From assembly GCA_018433835.1 (NCBI GenBank), contig JAHDQM010000040.1:1-64000 (forward strand): a stretch of 64,000 nt of DNA. Direction: 5' to 3'. The translations under genes were made by a program, and so were the position numbers. Within the stretch, counting starts at the first letter, position 1, and the number at the start of each line of letters is the position of its first letter. The notes beneath the pieces are model-generated. The model searched no databases. It was given only the letters and a program-made list of their open reading frames with translations, and was not told the DNA's origin. Origin of the DNA: Methanoculleus sp. GTDB taxonomy: Archaea; Halobacteriota; Methanomicrobia; Methanomicrobiales; Methanoculleaceae. This document shows positions 9,128 through 17,246 of this stretch, piece by piece.

Positions 9128-10368
9128 CAGAGCACCTCCACGGCGTCGACTCCGGGGATGGCCCCGGCGCCGGCCGGTGCTTTCAGGACGACCTGCATCC
9201 CCCGGACCTTCGCCTCGTGGACAAGCTGGATGAGGTGGCTCGTGTCGCCCGCGGGGAGGAGAGAGTAGACCCGGATCTCCCGTGCGCCCGCCCGCCCGAG
9301 CGCCGTCCTCACCGCCGCCGCGAACGGTGCGGGGCTCTCTTTCGCAAACGCGGCGAGGATGCCGCCGAGCCGCTCCCGGTACACCGCCTCCGGTCCCGTC
9401 CCGTGCCGGGGCATCCTGGCCCTGACCGCGAGGACGGCGGGCCCCGGCGCCCGGTAGAGAGAGGCCCGGGGTTCGAGCGGCGCAAGCCCGCCGAGGGCCG
9501 AGAGCACTTCGCGGATATCCTGGGTCCGGGGAAGGAACCGGACGATCTCTCCGCCGGCGACGACGAGGAGCGAACAGCCGTCGCGAGAGGCGATCGCCCC
9601 TTCGACCGCCCCCGAGACGGCCATCGAGAACCGGGCGAAAGTTTCCGGATCCCCTGCCCGGGCCGGGAGGTCGACGGCGATGAGGGGCGCCCCGCCCTCA
9701 AGCCCGGCCAGCTGCCGCACGTAGAGGGCGCCGCGCCGGGCGGTGACCTTCCAGTCCACCTGCCGGGGGTTGTCGCCCGTCAGGTAGGGCCGGAACCCGC
9801 GCACGCTCTGGCCGGGGAGCGCGGCCCCCCGGTTCACCTCGGTGTCTCCGCCGGTGGTTCCTGTTCCCCTGCCGTTGCCGTTGATTCCCGCGGGGAGGAC
9901 CCGGAGGTGCGGGGCGTTGAGGCGGCGGCAGACGAGGTTCCGGGAGAAAAAAACGTCTTTCGCCTCAAGGGCGACGCCTGCAAACGCCGTCTCCCCGGGG
10001 GCCATGAGCCGGACAATGTAGGTTGCGGTCTCACCCGGCAGAGAGAGCGGGGCGTCGCCGACCGCGACCGCCGGCGGGAGGTCACGTGCCCGGATCTCCA
10101 TCCCGGGCGGGACGGTGCAGTCGACTCGAACCCGAACGGTCGCGGCCGTTCCCTGCCGGAGGATCGTCCGGTCGACATCGCGGTCGACCGCGAGCGACGC
10201 GGCGACGGCGGAGAGATCGCGCTCGAACCGCCAGCCCCGCCAGAGAAGGAAGACGGCGAGGGAGCCGGCGGCGAGGGCCGCGGCCGGGTTCGCGATCGGG
10301 AGGGCGACGACGGTGAGGGCGAGGGCGAGAGCGGCTATGCCGCTGGCCGTCCGGGTCGGCCGGATCAT
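9127..10368 (-). CDS. DUF58 domain protein (MoxR-associated, vWA-like)
   Basis: A 413-aa protein. Two membrane helices sit at about residues 8-42. A beta-rich region follows, and then the DUF58 signature near residues 190-215 (GQSVRGFRPYLTGDNPRQVDWK, of which FRPYLTGDNPRQVDWK is the conserved core). The C-terminal half resembles a von Willebrand A fold. DUF58 proteins are nearly always paired with MoxR AAA ATPases, as here: the MoxR gene ends 2 nt upstream. The start at 10368 (MIRPTRT) was chosen because a much longer frame runs back into the MoxR gene. The role is probably chaperone-driven assembly or activation of a surface complex. Confidence 0.85.
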   Translation of the reverse strand: MIRPTRTASGIAALALALTVVALPIANPAAALAAGSLAVFLLWRGWRFERDLSAVAASLAVDRDVDRTILRQGTAATVRVRVDCTVPPGMEIRARDLPPAVAVGDAPLSLPGETATYIVRLMAPGETAFAGVALEAKDVFFSRNLVCRRLNAPHLRVLPAGINGNGRGTGTTGGDTEVNRGAALPGQSVRGFRPYLTGDNPRQVDWKVTARRGALYVRQLAGLEGGAPLIAVDLPARAGDPETFARFSMAVSGAVEGAIASRDGCSLLVVAGGEIVRFLPRTQDIREVLSALGGLAPLEPRASLYRAPGPAVLAVRARMPRHGTGPEAVYRERLGGILAAFAKESPAPFAAAVRTALGRAGAREIRVYSLLPAGDTSHLIQLVHEAKVRGMQVVLKAPAGAGAIPGVDAVEVL

Positions 10369-10370
10369 CG

Positions 10371-11339
10371 CTAGGACACCTCGACCGTCTCCAGGATCCC
10401 GTTGACGACCGCGTCCGGAGTGATCCCGGTGATCGCCGCTTCCCGGGTGAGGAGGATGCGGTGGCGAAGCGCCGGAAGGGCCAGAGCACGGACGTCGTCG
10501 GGGATGACGTAGGGGCGGCGGTTCAGGGCTGCCCAGACTCTTGAGCCCCGGATGAGAGCGATCGAGGCACGGGAACTCGCGCCGAGCCGGACGTCGCCGT
10601 GCGACCGCGTGGCAAGCACGAGATCGCGCATGTAGGCGAGAACCGTCTCGTCGATCCTGATCTCCCGGGCGGTCGCGCTCATGGCCGCCACCCCGGCAGG
10701 GCCGAGGACGGGGGCGACCAGGTAAACCCTCCAGTCCAGCTCCCCGGCGCGCTCCCGGCGGAGAACTTCGAGTTCGTTCTCCGCATCGAGGTGGGTGAGG
10801 GTGGAGCTGAACATGAACCGGTCGCACTGGGCCTCGATGAGCGGGAAGGTTCCTTCGGCCTCGTGGGGGTTCTGGGTGGCGATGGTGAAGTAGGGGTCGG
10901 CGAGCGGGTAGGTCGTCCCGTCGATCGTCACCTGGCGTTCGCTCATCGCCTCGAGGAGGGCGCCCTGGGTTCTCGGCGTTAAGCGGTTGATCTCATCGAC
11001 CATCAGAAAGTTCGTGAAGATCGGGCCTTTCTGGAGGACGAATTCGCCCCTGTTCCTGTCGTAGATCCGGACTCCGATGATATCCGCCGGCTGGATGTCC
11101 ACGGCCCCCTGGATCCGCCGGAAGTCGTAATCTATCAGGCGGGCAACGATTTTGCAGATGGTGGTCTTTGCCGTTCCGGGAACCCCTTCGATGAGGAGGT
11201 GGCCGCCGCTGATCATGCTGATGAAGATCTCCTTGATGAGGTTGCGGTTCCCGACGACCACCTGCTGGGCGGTCATTTCGATGGTCTCGTAGGCGTTTGC
11301 GATCGTTTCGATGCGCTCGGTCAGGTTGTTGTTACTCAT
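10371..11339 (-). CDS. MoxR-family AAA+ ATPase
   Basis: A 322-aa cytoplasmic ATPase. Walker A is GVPGTAKTT (about residues 55-63), Walker B is FLMVDEINR (about 112-120), followed by the sensor-1 stretch TQNPHEAEGTFPLIEAQ (about 160-176) and the C-terminal lid domain. MoxR ATPases act as chaperones for vWA and metal-dependent protein complexes. It lies between DUF4350 (8-bp overlap at its start) and DUF58. The full-length domain and all motifs are intact. Confidence 0.93.
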   Translation of the reverse strand: MSNNNLTERIETIANAYETIEMTAQQVVVGNRNLIKEIFISMISGGHLLIEGVPGTAKTTICKIVARLIDYDFRRIQGAVDIQPADIIGVRIYDRNRGEFVLQKGPIFTNFLMVDEINRLTPRTQGALLEAMSERQVTIDGTTYPLADPYFTIATQNPHEAEGTFPLIEAQCDRFMFSSTLTHLDAENELEVLRRERAGELDWRVYLVAPVLGPAGVAAMSATAREIRIDETVLAYMRDLVLATRSHGDVRLGASSRASIALIRGSRVWAALNRRPYVIPDDVRALALPALRHRILLTREAAITGITPDAVVNGILETVEVS

Positions 11340-12144
11340 TCTTTTTCCTCCCGAACCGGAAGGCTGCCGGCAGGACGGCCAGGGCGGCTATGGCGGCCGC
11401 GGCCGGCGGCGTCTCCTGTATCCAGAGTATGGTGTTGACGATCGGGTTAGCGGTGCCGGTTCTGCTGTGGGCGGCGTCGATCAGGACCGGCCCGAGGCTC
11501 TCGATGAACACGGGGTTCTCGGCGAGCATGGCGTTGACAAAGAGGCTCGGGTCGCCGAGGACGATCAGACTGCCTTCGTGGGCAGCAACCACCCGTCGCG
11601 CGAAGGTTTCGTCGCCGCTGACGCGGCCGTCGCCGTCCGCGTCGTCCCAGGTGAAGATCGAGGTCTCGATGAGGGGCTCGCCTCCTTCGACCGTTGCGGG
11701 GCGGTTGAGGAGGACGGTCTCGACCCCGGCAACGAGGCTCGCGTTCCCGACGACATATCCGCTGAAGAGGCCGGGGTCGGCGTGGTCCCGCTCGAGGCTC
11801 GCGAGGTCCCCCGGCCGGACCCGCATCGTGCTCCCGAGGTCGGCGAGGAGGCCGTTTGCGCCCCCTTCCTCATCGCCGATGAGGACTCGCCCGCCGCCGT
11901 CGAGGAACGCCCGCAGGTAGCCTGCCTCTTCGGGCGTGAAGGGTAGGTCGGGCGCGAGGATGAGGAGGGTCGCGTCGGGCGGGAGGCTCGCGAGGTCGCG
12001 GACCTCCTCTGCGGCGAGTCCCGAGGTGCCGTTCCAGCCGACGTTGCAGCGGCTGTACTCCTCGGTGGTGGTGGTGGCGTGGACGTAGGCCGCGCCGCCG
12101 GCGAGGAGGAGGATGAGGAGGACCGCCCAGGCCTCACGCTGCAT
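11332..12144 (-). CDS. DUF4350 domain membrane protein
   Basis: A 270-aa protein with an N-terminal helix (about residues 5-22), an extracellular part with the DUF4350 layout (EEYSRCNVGWNGTSGL, LLILAPDLPFTPEE, DGGGRVLIGDE), and a C-terminal helix followed by RFGRKKNE. The DUF4350 fold is a Rossmann-like, class-I glutaminase-like module common in MoxR clusters. The start at 12144 overlaps the upstream gene by 11 bp and is followed by a typical signal-anchor; the stop overlaps the MoxR start by 8 bp. It probably forms part of a membrane complex with DUF58 and MoxR. Confidence 0.8.
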   Translation of the reverse strand: MQREAWAVLLILLLAGGAAYVHATTTTEEYSRCNVGWNGTSGLAAEEVRDLASLPPDATLLILAPDLPFTPEEAGYLRAFLDGGGRVLIGDEEGGANGLLADLGSTMRVRPGDLASLERDHADPGLFSGYVVGNASLVAGVETVLLNRPATVEGGEPLIETSIFTWDDADGDGRVSGDETFARRVVAAHEGSLIVLGDPSLFVNAMLAENPVFIESLGPVLIDAAHSRTGTANPIVNTILWIQETPPAAAAIAALAVLPAAFRFGRKKNE

Positions 12145-13726
12145 GCTCGCCGCCTCCGAGGGCTTCCTCCTCCATCGCGCGGAGTTCCTCCTCCGTGGGG
12201 GTCTCGCCGGCGTACCGGATCCGCTCGTAGCGTTCGAAGAACCCGGCGTGGTTGGTAGCGATGCGGGCGCAGTCCCGCGGGGTCTTCGTCCCGGGGATCC
12301 CGAGCCGGGCACGGAGGGCATGGAAGAGGACGGTCGCGGCTTCACGGGGCGGGAGGCCGGCGGTCTCGACCTGCGGCGGGGTCTCGTCGGGGCGCTCCGG
12401 GATCACTGCCGACTCTGCCGCGACGGGCTCCTCCTCGGGCCGGCGCCGCCGGAAGTACCATCCGGTCCCGAGGGCGGTCGCTGCCGCCGCTACGAACGGG
12501 AGGGGGGAGAGCCCCTCGCCCCGGACCCGGACTGTTTCTGTCGGGCTCTCCGAGGCGTTCAGGGGATAGCCCGCGGCGTGGAACTCCGCCCGGAGGCGGT
12601 GCTCCCCGGCGGGAAGGACGATCTTCACCCCGTAGGTGCCGTTGTCGGCGGTCTCTGCAGCGATAAGAGAACCGTCGTCGACCCTGATGAGGACCGGGGC
12701 GCCCGCGACCGGGAGACCTTCCGCGGTCGTGAGGTTTCCTGTGCAGGCGACGGTCGTCGCGTTCACCTCTGCGGCGGCGAGGCTGATCGTGGTGTTCTGG
12801 GATTGGACCGTGAACGTCGCGACCGCGGAATAGACCGCCCCCGAGACGGCGTAGGCGAGGTGCGGCCCGGCGGAGGTCCGGCCGACCCGGTAGAGGTAGT
12901 TATAGGTGCGGTCGTCGCCGAGGGCGACGGTCGCAATGCTCCTGCTGTCGACGTAGACCTCGATGGGGGGGGTCCCCGGGGTGCCGCCGGCGTAAGTCCC
13001 GGCGATCCCGAGGGTGTCCCCGTAGCGCCCCTCGGCCGGGACGACGGCGATAGCGAGGGGGGACGTTGTACTGATGCCGGTCTTCTCCCGCCAGTCGTCT
13101 GCGGCGTCCGCGACCTCGGCGAAGTTGTCGACGCTCTCGTGGTAGGGGGTGGCGTTCGCGCCGTAGTGTTCGGCGATCCGGGTGGTCTCCGCTTCGCGCC
13201 CGGCATAGGCGGCGAAACCTTCCTGCATCTTCCGCCGGAGGGCCTCGCCCTCGTAGACGACGGTCATGTGCTGCTCGTCGTCGCCCCGGACCTCGATCTC
13301 GAGCCTCTGTAAGTCCTCGAACCGCCGGGTGTCGTTTAAGAGGGTCGCGAGAGCCTCCTGGTTCTGCCGGTTGTTCCGCTGGAACTCGCCGATGTCGGTC
13401 CCGGAGACGTCGAGCGTGACGACCAGCCGGTCGAACTGGCGGGAGAGTTCGCTGTAGCGGGCGAGGTCGCGCTCGGCGCTCTCGTAGTCCTTGAGCCGGA
13501 TCGTGAGGGCGAGGGTCCCGGTCTCGCCGAGGAGGTCGTCCATCAGGGGGGCGAGGGCGTCGGTGTTCCCCGGCGACCGCTTCTCGACCGTCGCGGGGTC
13601 GGCGTGGGCGGCGGTCGAGATGTTCTCCGCGGTGTAGAGGACCGGGGAGGTCGCCTCTCCCGCGAGAAGAGCGAGGACGAGGACGGCTGCGGCCGCGAGG
13701 ATGACGTGCGGGACCCGGGGGTTCAT
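12134..13726 (-). CDS. Large membrane protein with Ig-like/carboxypeptidase-regulatory and DUF4129-like domains
   Basis: A 530-aa protein: signal-anchor (about residues 8-24), a long helical, probably coiled-coil region (about 60-200, with ESAERDLARYSELSRQFDR), two beta-sandwich domains (about 210-400; GLPVAGAPVLIRVDDG resembles carboxypeptidase-regulatory/Ig-like repeats), a membrane helix (about 427-447) and a cytosolic tail whose sequence (FHALRARLG, TPRDCARIA, YERIRYAGETPTEEEL) matches the DUF4129 pattern. DUF4129 tails are regularly found beside MoxR, DUF58 and DUF4350. It overlaps its upstream neighbour by an ATG-containing 4-nt joint at 13723-13726. Confidence 0.75.
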   Translation of the reverse strand: MNPRVPHVILAAAAVLVLALLAGEATSPVLYTAENISTAAHADPATVEKRSPGNTDALAPLMDDLLGETGTLALTIRLKDYESAERDLARYSELSRQFDRLVVTLDVSGTDIGEFQRNNRQNQEALATLLNDTRRFEDLQRLEIEVRGDDEQHMTVVYEGEALRRKMQEGFAAYAGREAETTRIAEHYGANATPYHESVDNFAEVADAADDWREKTGISTTSPLAIAVVPAEGRYGDTLGIAGTYAGGTPGTPPIEVYVDSRSIATVALGDDRTYNYLYRVGRTSAGPHLAYAVSGAVYSAVATFTVQSQNTTISLAAAEVNATTVACTGNLTTAEGLPVAGAPVLIRVDDGSLIAAETADNGTYGVKIVLPAGEHRLRAEFHAAGYPLNASESPTETVRVRGEGLSPLPFVAAAATALGTGWYFRRRRPEEEPVAAESAVIPERPDETPPQVETAGLPPREAATVLFHALRARLGIPGTKTPRDCARIATNHAGFFERYERIRYAGETPTEEELRAMEEEALGGGEHAA

Positions 13727-14013
13727 GCGGCAAGGATCTCCAGGATTTTTTCTGTGACGATATAGGCGAAGAGGGCGACTCCCGCGGCGATGAGGTAGCC
13801 GAGATATCGCATGTAGCGCGGCCGGGAGAACGCCCCGTCGATCAGGACGGCGACGACCAGTAGCCCGATCAGCGAGAGGACGAAGAAGACCTCGAGGTCG
13901 AGCGTGCGGTTGAGGACCATGAAGAAGGCGACGATGATGAGCCAGGCTGCGAGTACGGCCGCCGCCGAGTATTTCTTCGCACCCGTCATCCAGACTAAAT
14001 CTCGGTTCTGCAA
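13723..14013 (-). CDS. Small membrane protein, first gene of the MoxR operon
   Basis: A 96-aa protein with three membrane helices (about residues 17-34, 40-58 and 72-92) and basic loops. It begins the tightly packed seven-gene operon that runs to 8052. No family is recognised. The AT-rich sequence just upstream (about 14014-14045) is the only place for the operon promoter, though no strong TATA box is obvious. Confidence 0.65.
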   Translation of the reverse strand: MQNRDLVWMTGAKKYSAAAVLAAWLIIVAFFMVLNRTLDLEVFFVLSLIGLLVVAVLIDGAFSRPRYMRYLGYLIAAGVALFAYIVTEKILEILAA

Positions 14014-14196
14014 AAGATAATCCTATTGAAATTGTGCTTTCTTGTTATACGTGAGGATGGGGGAATCTGCCGGTCTGGAAGGCTTCCGGAACCGTGGCGG
14101 CGATTGTTTCCGGCCCGAAACGGTTCGGATCCCCTATCCGTGGTTCGCCCTGGTGAAGTTCGCTTAATTTAGAACGGACCGCAGCATGCAGGTTGA

Positions 14197-14484
14197 CCGG
14201 GTTTCATCGTCGCGACACCGGGACGGTGCATCCCGGGCGAAACGGTCAAAGAGATGCTGGAAAACGTCGCGGAAGCTCTGTTCAGGGAGGACCTGGTCGT
14301 CGCCCGGCGTCCCGGCCGTGAACAGGGAGCCGGAGGCACTCTCACGGTCACTACGGTTAACGGTATGGAGATCTCCGGTTCAACCTCTGCGGTGCAATTT
14401 ATCGGGAAGCATGATCCGAGCCGGTCGTTTGCGGTGGGGGAGATGCGGTTTTCGCTCCGTGAACAAATTGTTCACGGTGCATGA
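14197..14484 (+). pseudogene. HicB-family antitoxin fragment
   Basis: Reading the frame of ATG 14254 backwards to the in-frame TGA at 14194 gives GFIVATPGRCIPGETVKEML then ENVAEAL, which fits the HicB core (a GGF-V-x-VP strand, the PGC-x-QGET turn and the ALENIREA helix). The first beta strand and start codon are missing and a few residues around the PGC turn are rearranged, so this is a truncated relic. The 3' part to 14484 has no HicB features. No HicA partner is adjacent. Confidence 0.55.
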
Positions 14485-14577
14485 ACAGAAGCCGCTTTCC
14501 GGCTGACGGAGGGTCGGGTCGACCACCCCCGTTTTGTTCACTCCTCCCATACACCGTGAAAACATCCAGCCGATCAG

Positions 14578-14609
14578 GATATATACCACCGCGGTAGTGT
14601 AGGGTGGTA
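14578..14609 (+). promoter_or_regulatory. Promoter and probable autoregulatory operator of the RHH/HicA-like module
   Basis: GATATATACC (14578-14587) is a good TATA box 31 nt before ATG 14609, so the mRNA is probably leaderless. Between box and start lies the inverted repeat TACCACC (14584-14590) / GGTGGTA (14603-14609), and inside the left arm a perfect 8-bp palindrome ACCGCGGT (14588-14595). An operator overlapping the box and the start is what a self-repressing ribbon-helix-helix antitoxin would use. Confidence 0.6.
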
Positions 14610-15025
14610 TGCCCGACACGTCATCGATCAAGATCTCAACCGAGTTAAAATACCGGCTTAACGGCCTGAAGGTGCATCCACGCGAGACATATAACGACCT
14701 GATCGGGCGGCTCGTTTCTCATGCCCATGAAAGCCAGCTGCCCACCCATATTCCCCTGATCTATGTCCGGGTGCGCGGTGAAATCCGGGAGCTTGCAGAA
14801 CCTATCATGTTGTGTGTCGAGGTCGAGAATGGGGAGTACATCCTGTATAACCACGCATATCGCCTGCTTGCAGTTGCCCCGAATCTGCGTGAAGGTCTTA
14901 TGGAGATTACTGCCGAGTTTGAAACGAACTGGAAGGATTTTGTAGAACGGGATGAGAGCGACCTTACAGGCGGCGCCCTCCAGTTCCGGAGAAAACTTTT
15001 CTCACTCTTTCATGGAGAGTCCTGA
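14609..15025 (+). CDS. Putative antitoxin: RHH-like N-terminus with novel C-terminal domain
   Basis: A 138-aa protein. Residues about 5-35 (SIKISTELKYRLNGL, HPRETYNDLIGRLV) match the N-terminus of the proven-type antitoxin at 33441-33674 (SITVRIDSNLRDRLNAL, HPRESYNEVIGRLV), a ribbon-helix-helix-like DNA-binding module. Residues about 50-138 form a different domain with GEYILYNHAYRLLAVAPNL and a helical end; I do not recognise it. The downstream gene starts inside the stop codon (TGATG). The upstream inverted repeat at 14584-14609 fits autorepression. The layout suggests an antitoxin whose C-terminal domain neutralises the 92-aa partner, but this is inference. Confidence 0.6.
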   Translation: MPDTSSIKISTELKYRLNGLKVHPRETYNDLIGRLVSHAHESQLPTHIPLIYVRVRGEIRELAEPIMLCVEVENGEYILYNHAYRLLAVAPNLREGLMEITAEFETNWKDFVERDESDLTGGALQFRRKLFSLFHGES

Positions 15026-15303
15026 TGGGCTCGCGGAAGAACTTTGTCATAGTAAAGCGGCTCATTAAAAAGGGCTTTCATGCGGAAATGTCCGGGCACA
15101 TCAAGCTGACGTTCCGGTATAACGGCCGTGATACGGCCATCCGCACCTGGGTCAGCCACGGGAGGAAGGAGATAAGCGATAGGTTGCTCTCCATCATGGC
15201 CGAGCAGCTCGGCCTCTCCCGACAGCAGTTCGACGATCTGGTGGACTGCCGGCTTGACGGGCAGGGATTGGCCACATTCTATGAAGAGTCGGCCCTCCTC
15301 TGA
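15025..15303 (+). CDS. Putative toxin partner, HicA-like small basic protein
   Basis: A 92-aa protein starting at ATG 15025, which shares one base with the upstream stop. The order KRLIKKGFHAEMSGHIKLTF, then RTWVSHG, recalls the double-stranded RNA-binding fold of HicA-like toxins (an LKKxGF helix, a strand with a His, then a second His). The second half, with ISDRLLSIMAEQLGLSRQQF and DLVDCRLDGQGL, is not part of HicA and is characteristic of a longer, poorly described family. One-base coupling and the operator upstream support a two-gene toxin-antitoxin unit. Activity is unproven; it could instead be a nucleic-acid-binding regulator. Confidence 0.5.
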   Translation: MGSRKNFVIVKRLIKKGFHAEMSGHIKLTFRYNGRDTAIRTWVSHGRKEISDRLLSIMAEQLGLSRQQFDDLVDCRLDGQGLATFYEESALL

Positions 15304-15363
15304 CAGAGGGAAACGCTGTGCCGGCAGAAGCGGAGTCACGTTGGATCTGTATTCCGTGGTCGT

Positions 15364-15711
15364 TCACACCCGGATGCCTTCGGCCGGCACCTGGAGGATG
15401 AACGGGTTGGGCTCCGGACCGGTTCGGCGAACTCTTCGTCGGTGTAGCAGATCGGTTCGACCGGGAGATCGGTCGGATCGAGGGTGACTGCCGCCCGGCT
15501 TTGCGGCACCGCTCGCGAAAATCCCCGACGACGATCTCGGGTCGACATCGCGTCCCTCGTGGAAGTCGCCGCGGGAAAACGACCCATACGGGATGACGGC
15601 GTGGACATGCCGGCGAGCCCGGATCTTCCTGGCAAGGTCCCGGACCTGCTCGATCACCCGGAGAGCGAGCGCCTCGCGGCACTGCAGATCGAGTCCGCGT
15701 ACTTGGTGCAT
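15364..15711 (-). pseudogene. Frameshifted MNT-type nucleotidyltransferase
   Basis: The minus strand from ATG 15711 reads RVIEQVRDLARKIRAR, then IPYGSFSRGDFHEGRDVD, the GS-x10-DxD nucleotidyltransferase motif, in one frame. The expected continuation is then found in successive other frames: EIVVGDFRERC, LDPTDLPVEPICYTDEEFAE and NPFILQVPAEGIRV followed by TGA at 15364. At least three frameshifts are needed to join them. The parent was a standalone nucleotidyltransferase of the kind found in MNT/HEPN toxin-antitoxin pairs. No HEPN partner is seen. Confidence 0.7.
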
Positions 15712-15888
15712 CCCCCGGCCTCCTCCCTGTCGTAGGACGGCGTCAGGTTCCCTGCGATGCTGTCCGGCAAGCGGTGTCTCTTCCCTGCACGGTGAGCGAG
15801 GTTGTGAATCCCTTGCCTTCGGGCGGCGGAGAGGTGCATCGTGCTCTTTTCCCGGTGAAGCGGGAAGAGCAAGGCCGCTTGCCCGATG

Positions 15889-16197
15889 TCACAACCCACG
15901 GTATGCACTGCGGCGGTGGCGGATGTAGAGAACTATAACCTCCTGCTCCGCGTGGTGCATGGCGTATATGATCCGATAGTCTCCCACGCGAATCCGGTAG
16001 AGATGCTCTGCCCCGCTTAACCTGCGCACGCCGAACGGCAGAGGCGTTTCGGATAGAGCCTCTATGCCCTGAAGAATGCGTGGACTCGCACTTTTCGGTG
16101 CTCAAGCTCCGGTCCTTCGGACCATCGCAAATATGTCGTGCGGCATGCTGTGATATCTCTCGACGCTTGCCGTTACGTGAATCGCGCATCCTGCCAT
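15889..16197 (-). pseudogene. relE: RelE-family toxin interrupted by a 45-bp element
   Basis: From ATG 16197 the minus strand reads IHVTASVERYHSMPHDIFA, then 15 foreign codons including TGA, then RILQGIEALSETPLPFGVRR and YRIRVGDYRIIYA with YIRHRRSAYRGL before TGA at 15889. Removing exactly 45 nt (16081-16125) restores an 88-codon frame, the normal RelE/ParE length, with the conserved YRIRVGDYRIIY and R-H-R tail residues in place. The start ATG shares a base with the stop of the upstream antitoxin remnant (TAATG). The insertion alone explains the loss of the toxin. Confidence 0.75.
16081..16125. repeat. 45-bp hairpin element inserted in relE
   Basis: The segment contains CGGTGCTCAAGCTCC followed by the hairpin GGTCC-TTC-GGACC (16111-16123). 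The same string with CGGTGCTCAAACTCC and the hairpin GCTCC-TAC-GGAGC occurs at 54691-54718, so the differing stem base is compensated on the other side. The flanks join perfectly into relE when the segment is removed, which defines the ends. Confidence 0.7.
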
Positions 16198-16380
16198 TAC
16201 CGCTCGTACCGCTTCCCGAACTTGCTGAACCCTATGGTCGGCTCTTCGCGCCGTTCCGCTACGGCAGCAAGGTCGTGAAGGTCTATCTCCTGCAGGGGGA
16301 GAATTACCGCACCCTGTTCCCGTGCTCATCGACAACGTGACCGGCTCTCCTGCCGCACTCAATGCTGCGTCTGCACTGTC
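16197..16380 (-). pseudogene. Phd/YefM-type antitoxin remnant
   Basis: Upstream of the relE remnant, the minus strand carries AAGEPVTLS, EHGNRV and AVILPLQEIDLHDLAAVAE, then ERREEPTIGFSKFGKRYER before TAA, spread over three frames. Together they follow the Phd/YefM pattern (GEPV-x-LT-x-HG-x-PVAV-I-P followed by a DLYDL helix and a short toxin-binding tail). Two frameshifts and no start codon show decay. The stop overlaps relE's ATG by one base, as in live antitoxin-toxin operons. Confidence 0.6.
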
Positions 16381-17246
16381 CTGCCGGGTGCTCCCTGGCG
16401 GTCGGCCGGGTAATATGCCGGCGGATCGACAGGAGGGGTGGCGGTTCAGGGCCCCGGGTACACGCCCATTCGGGCGGGCGAGGTCATCGGGCGCCGGGGG
16501 GGAATTTCTCGGGAGTCCTTCGCCCACCGGGGCGGTTATCCTGCAGGGGTGATGGAGGCGGAGCGGGAAAACCCGGTCAACTGCCGCACCCCATCCCGGA
16601 TCACACCTGAAAAGTGCAGCGATTGCCCCCGGTCAGCCTGCGAGGCGGTGCAACGCGCACATGCGCGCGCACAGCGATCCGGTCCTGCCCGGGGCGGGGT
16701 TAACCGTTCTTCGTTGAGATCCGGAGACAGGAAAAACGCAATTTCCGGCAAGGAATTCACGGAATACGGCAGTAAAACCACCATGGTCATTCGGGTCGAC
16801 GATACGGCATCCCCAGCTGAACGTTTTCGCCCCTAGGCTGCCAGATTAAGAATATTTTTGGAAAAAACGATCTCATTGAGGGGATAAAATTTAAAAACAT
16901 TTTTATAGAAGAACGTGTGCGTCAATCCCTGGGGCCCATGCCGCTTCCACCAACCTCTGCGTCTTTTTTAACCCCGGATCGGCAAGGTTAAATGGATACG
17001 GTCGAGGTGCTCCAAGATACATTTCGACAAATATTTATGTCCACTTGCAGCATGTAACCACGATCGAAAGTAGCGGTCACCGCCGCCACATGCTCGCTCG
17101 ACGGGCGGTCGGGGTCCGCAAGACCGACACACCAGTATCCCTATGATCCAGCCACCCACCCCCCGGAGTTTTTCCCGCCCCGAGAGAGCCCGTGCGGCAC
17201 CCCCTTCGGGCCCGGTCATCCACGAGTCCCCGCAGGGGGGATCGCA
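16381..17246. other. Intergenic region before the polysaccharide locus
   Basis: About 16381-16840 has open frames on the plus strand, one with a Cys-containing stretch (CRTPSRITPEKCSDCPRSAC near 16590-16650), but no recognisable gene. From 16850 the DNA becomes AT-rich: a run TCTTTTTTAA near 16962 may end transcription, and AAATATTTATG near 17028 is a TATA-like box about 215 nt before the glycosyltransferase start. No further function is seen. Confidence 0.45.

Noticed and set aside
9019..10374. A 451-codon plus-strand frame
   Set aside because: Antisense to the DUF58 gene, whose conserved signature is on the minus strand; the translation is Arg/Pro/Gly-rich.
12113..13312. A 399-codon plus-strand frame
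   Set aside because: Antisense to the DUF4129-tailed protein and without recognisable motifs.
16438..16836. A 132-codon plus-strand frame with clustered cysteines
   Set aside because: The Cys spacing fits no zinc motif I know, the start has no ribosome binding site and the surroundings are decayed DNA. Kept only as a note under the intergenic feature.
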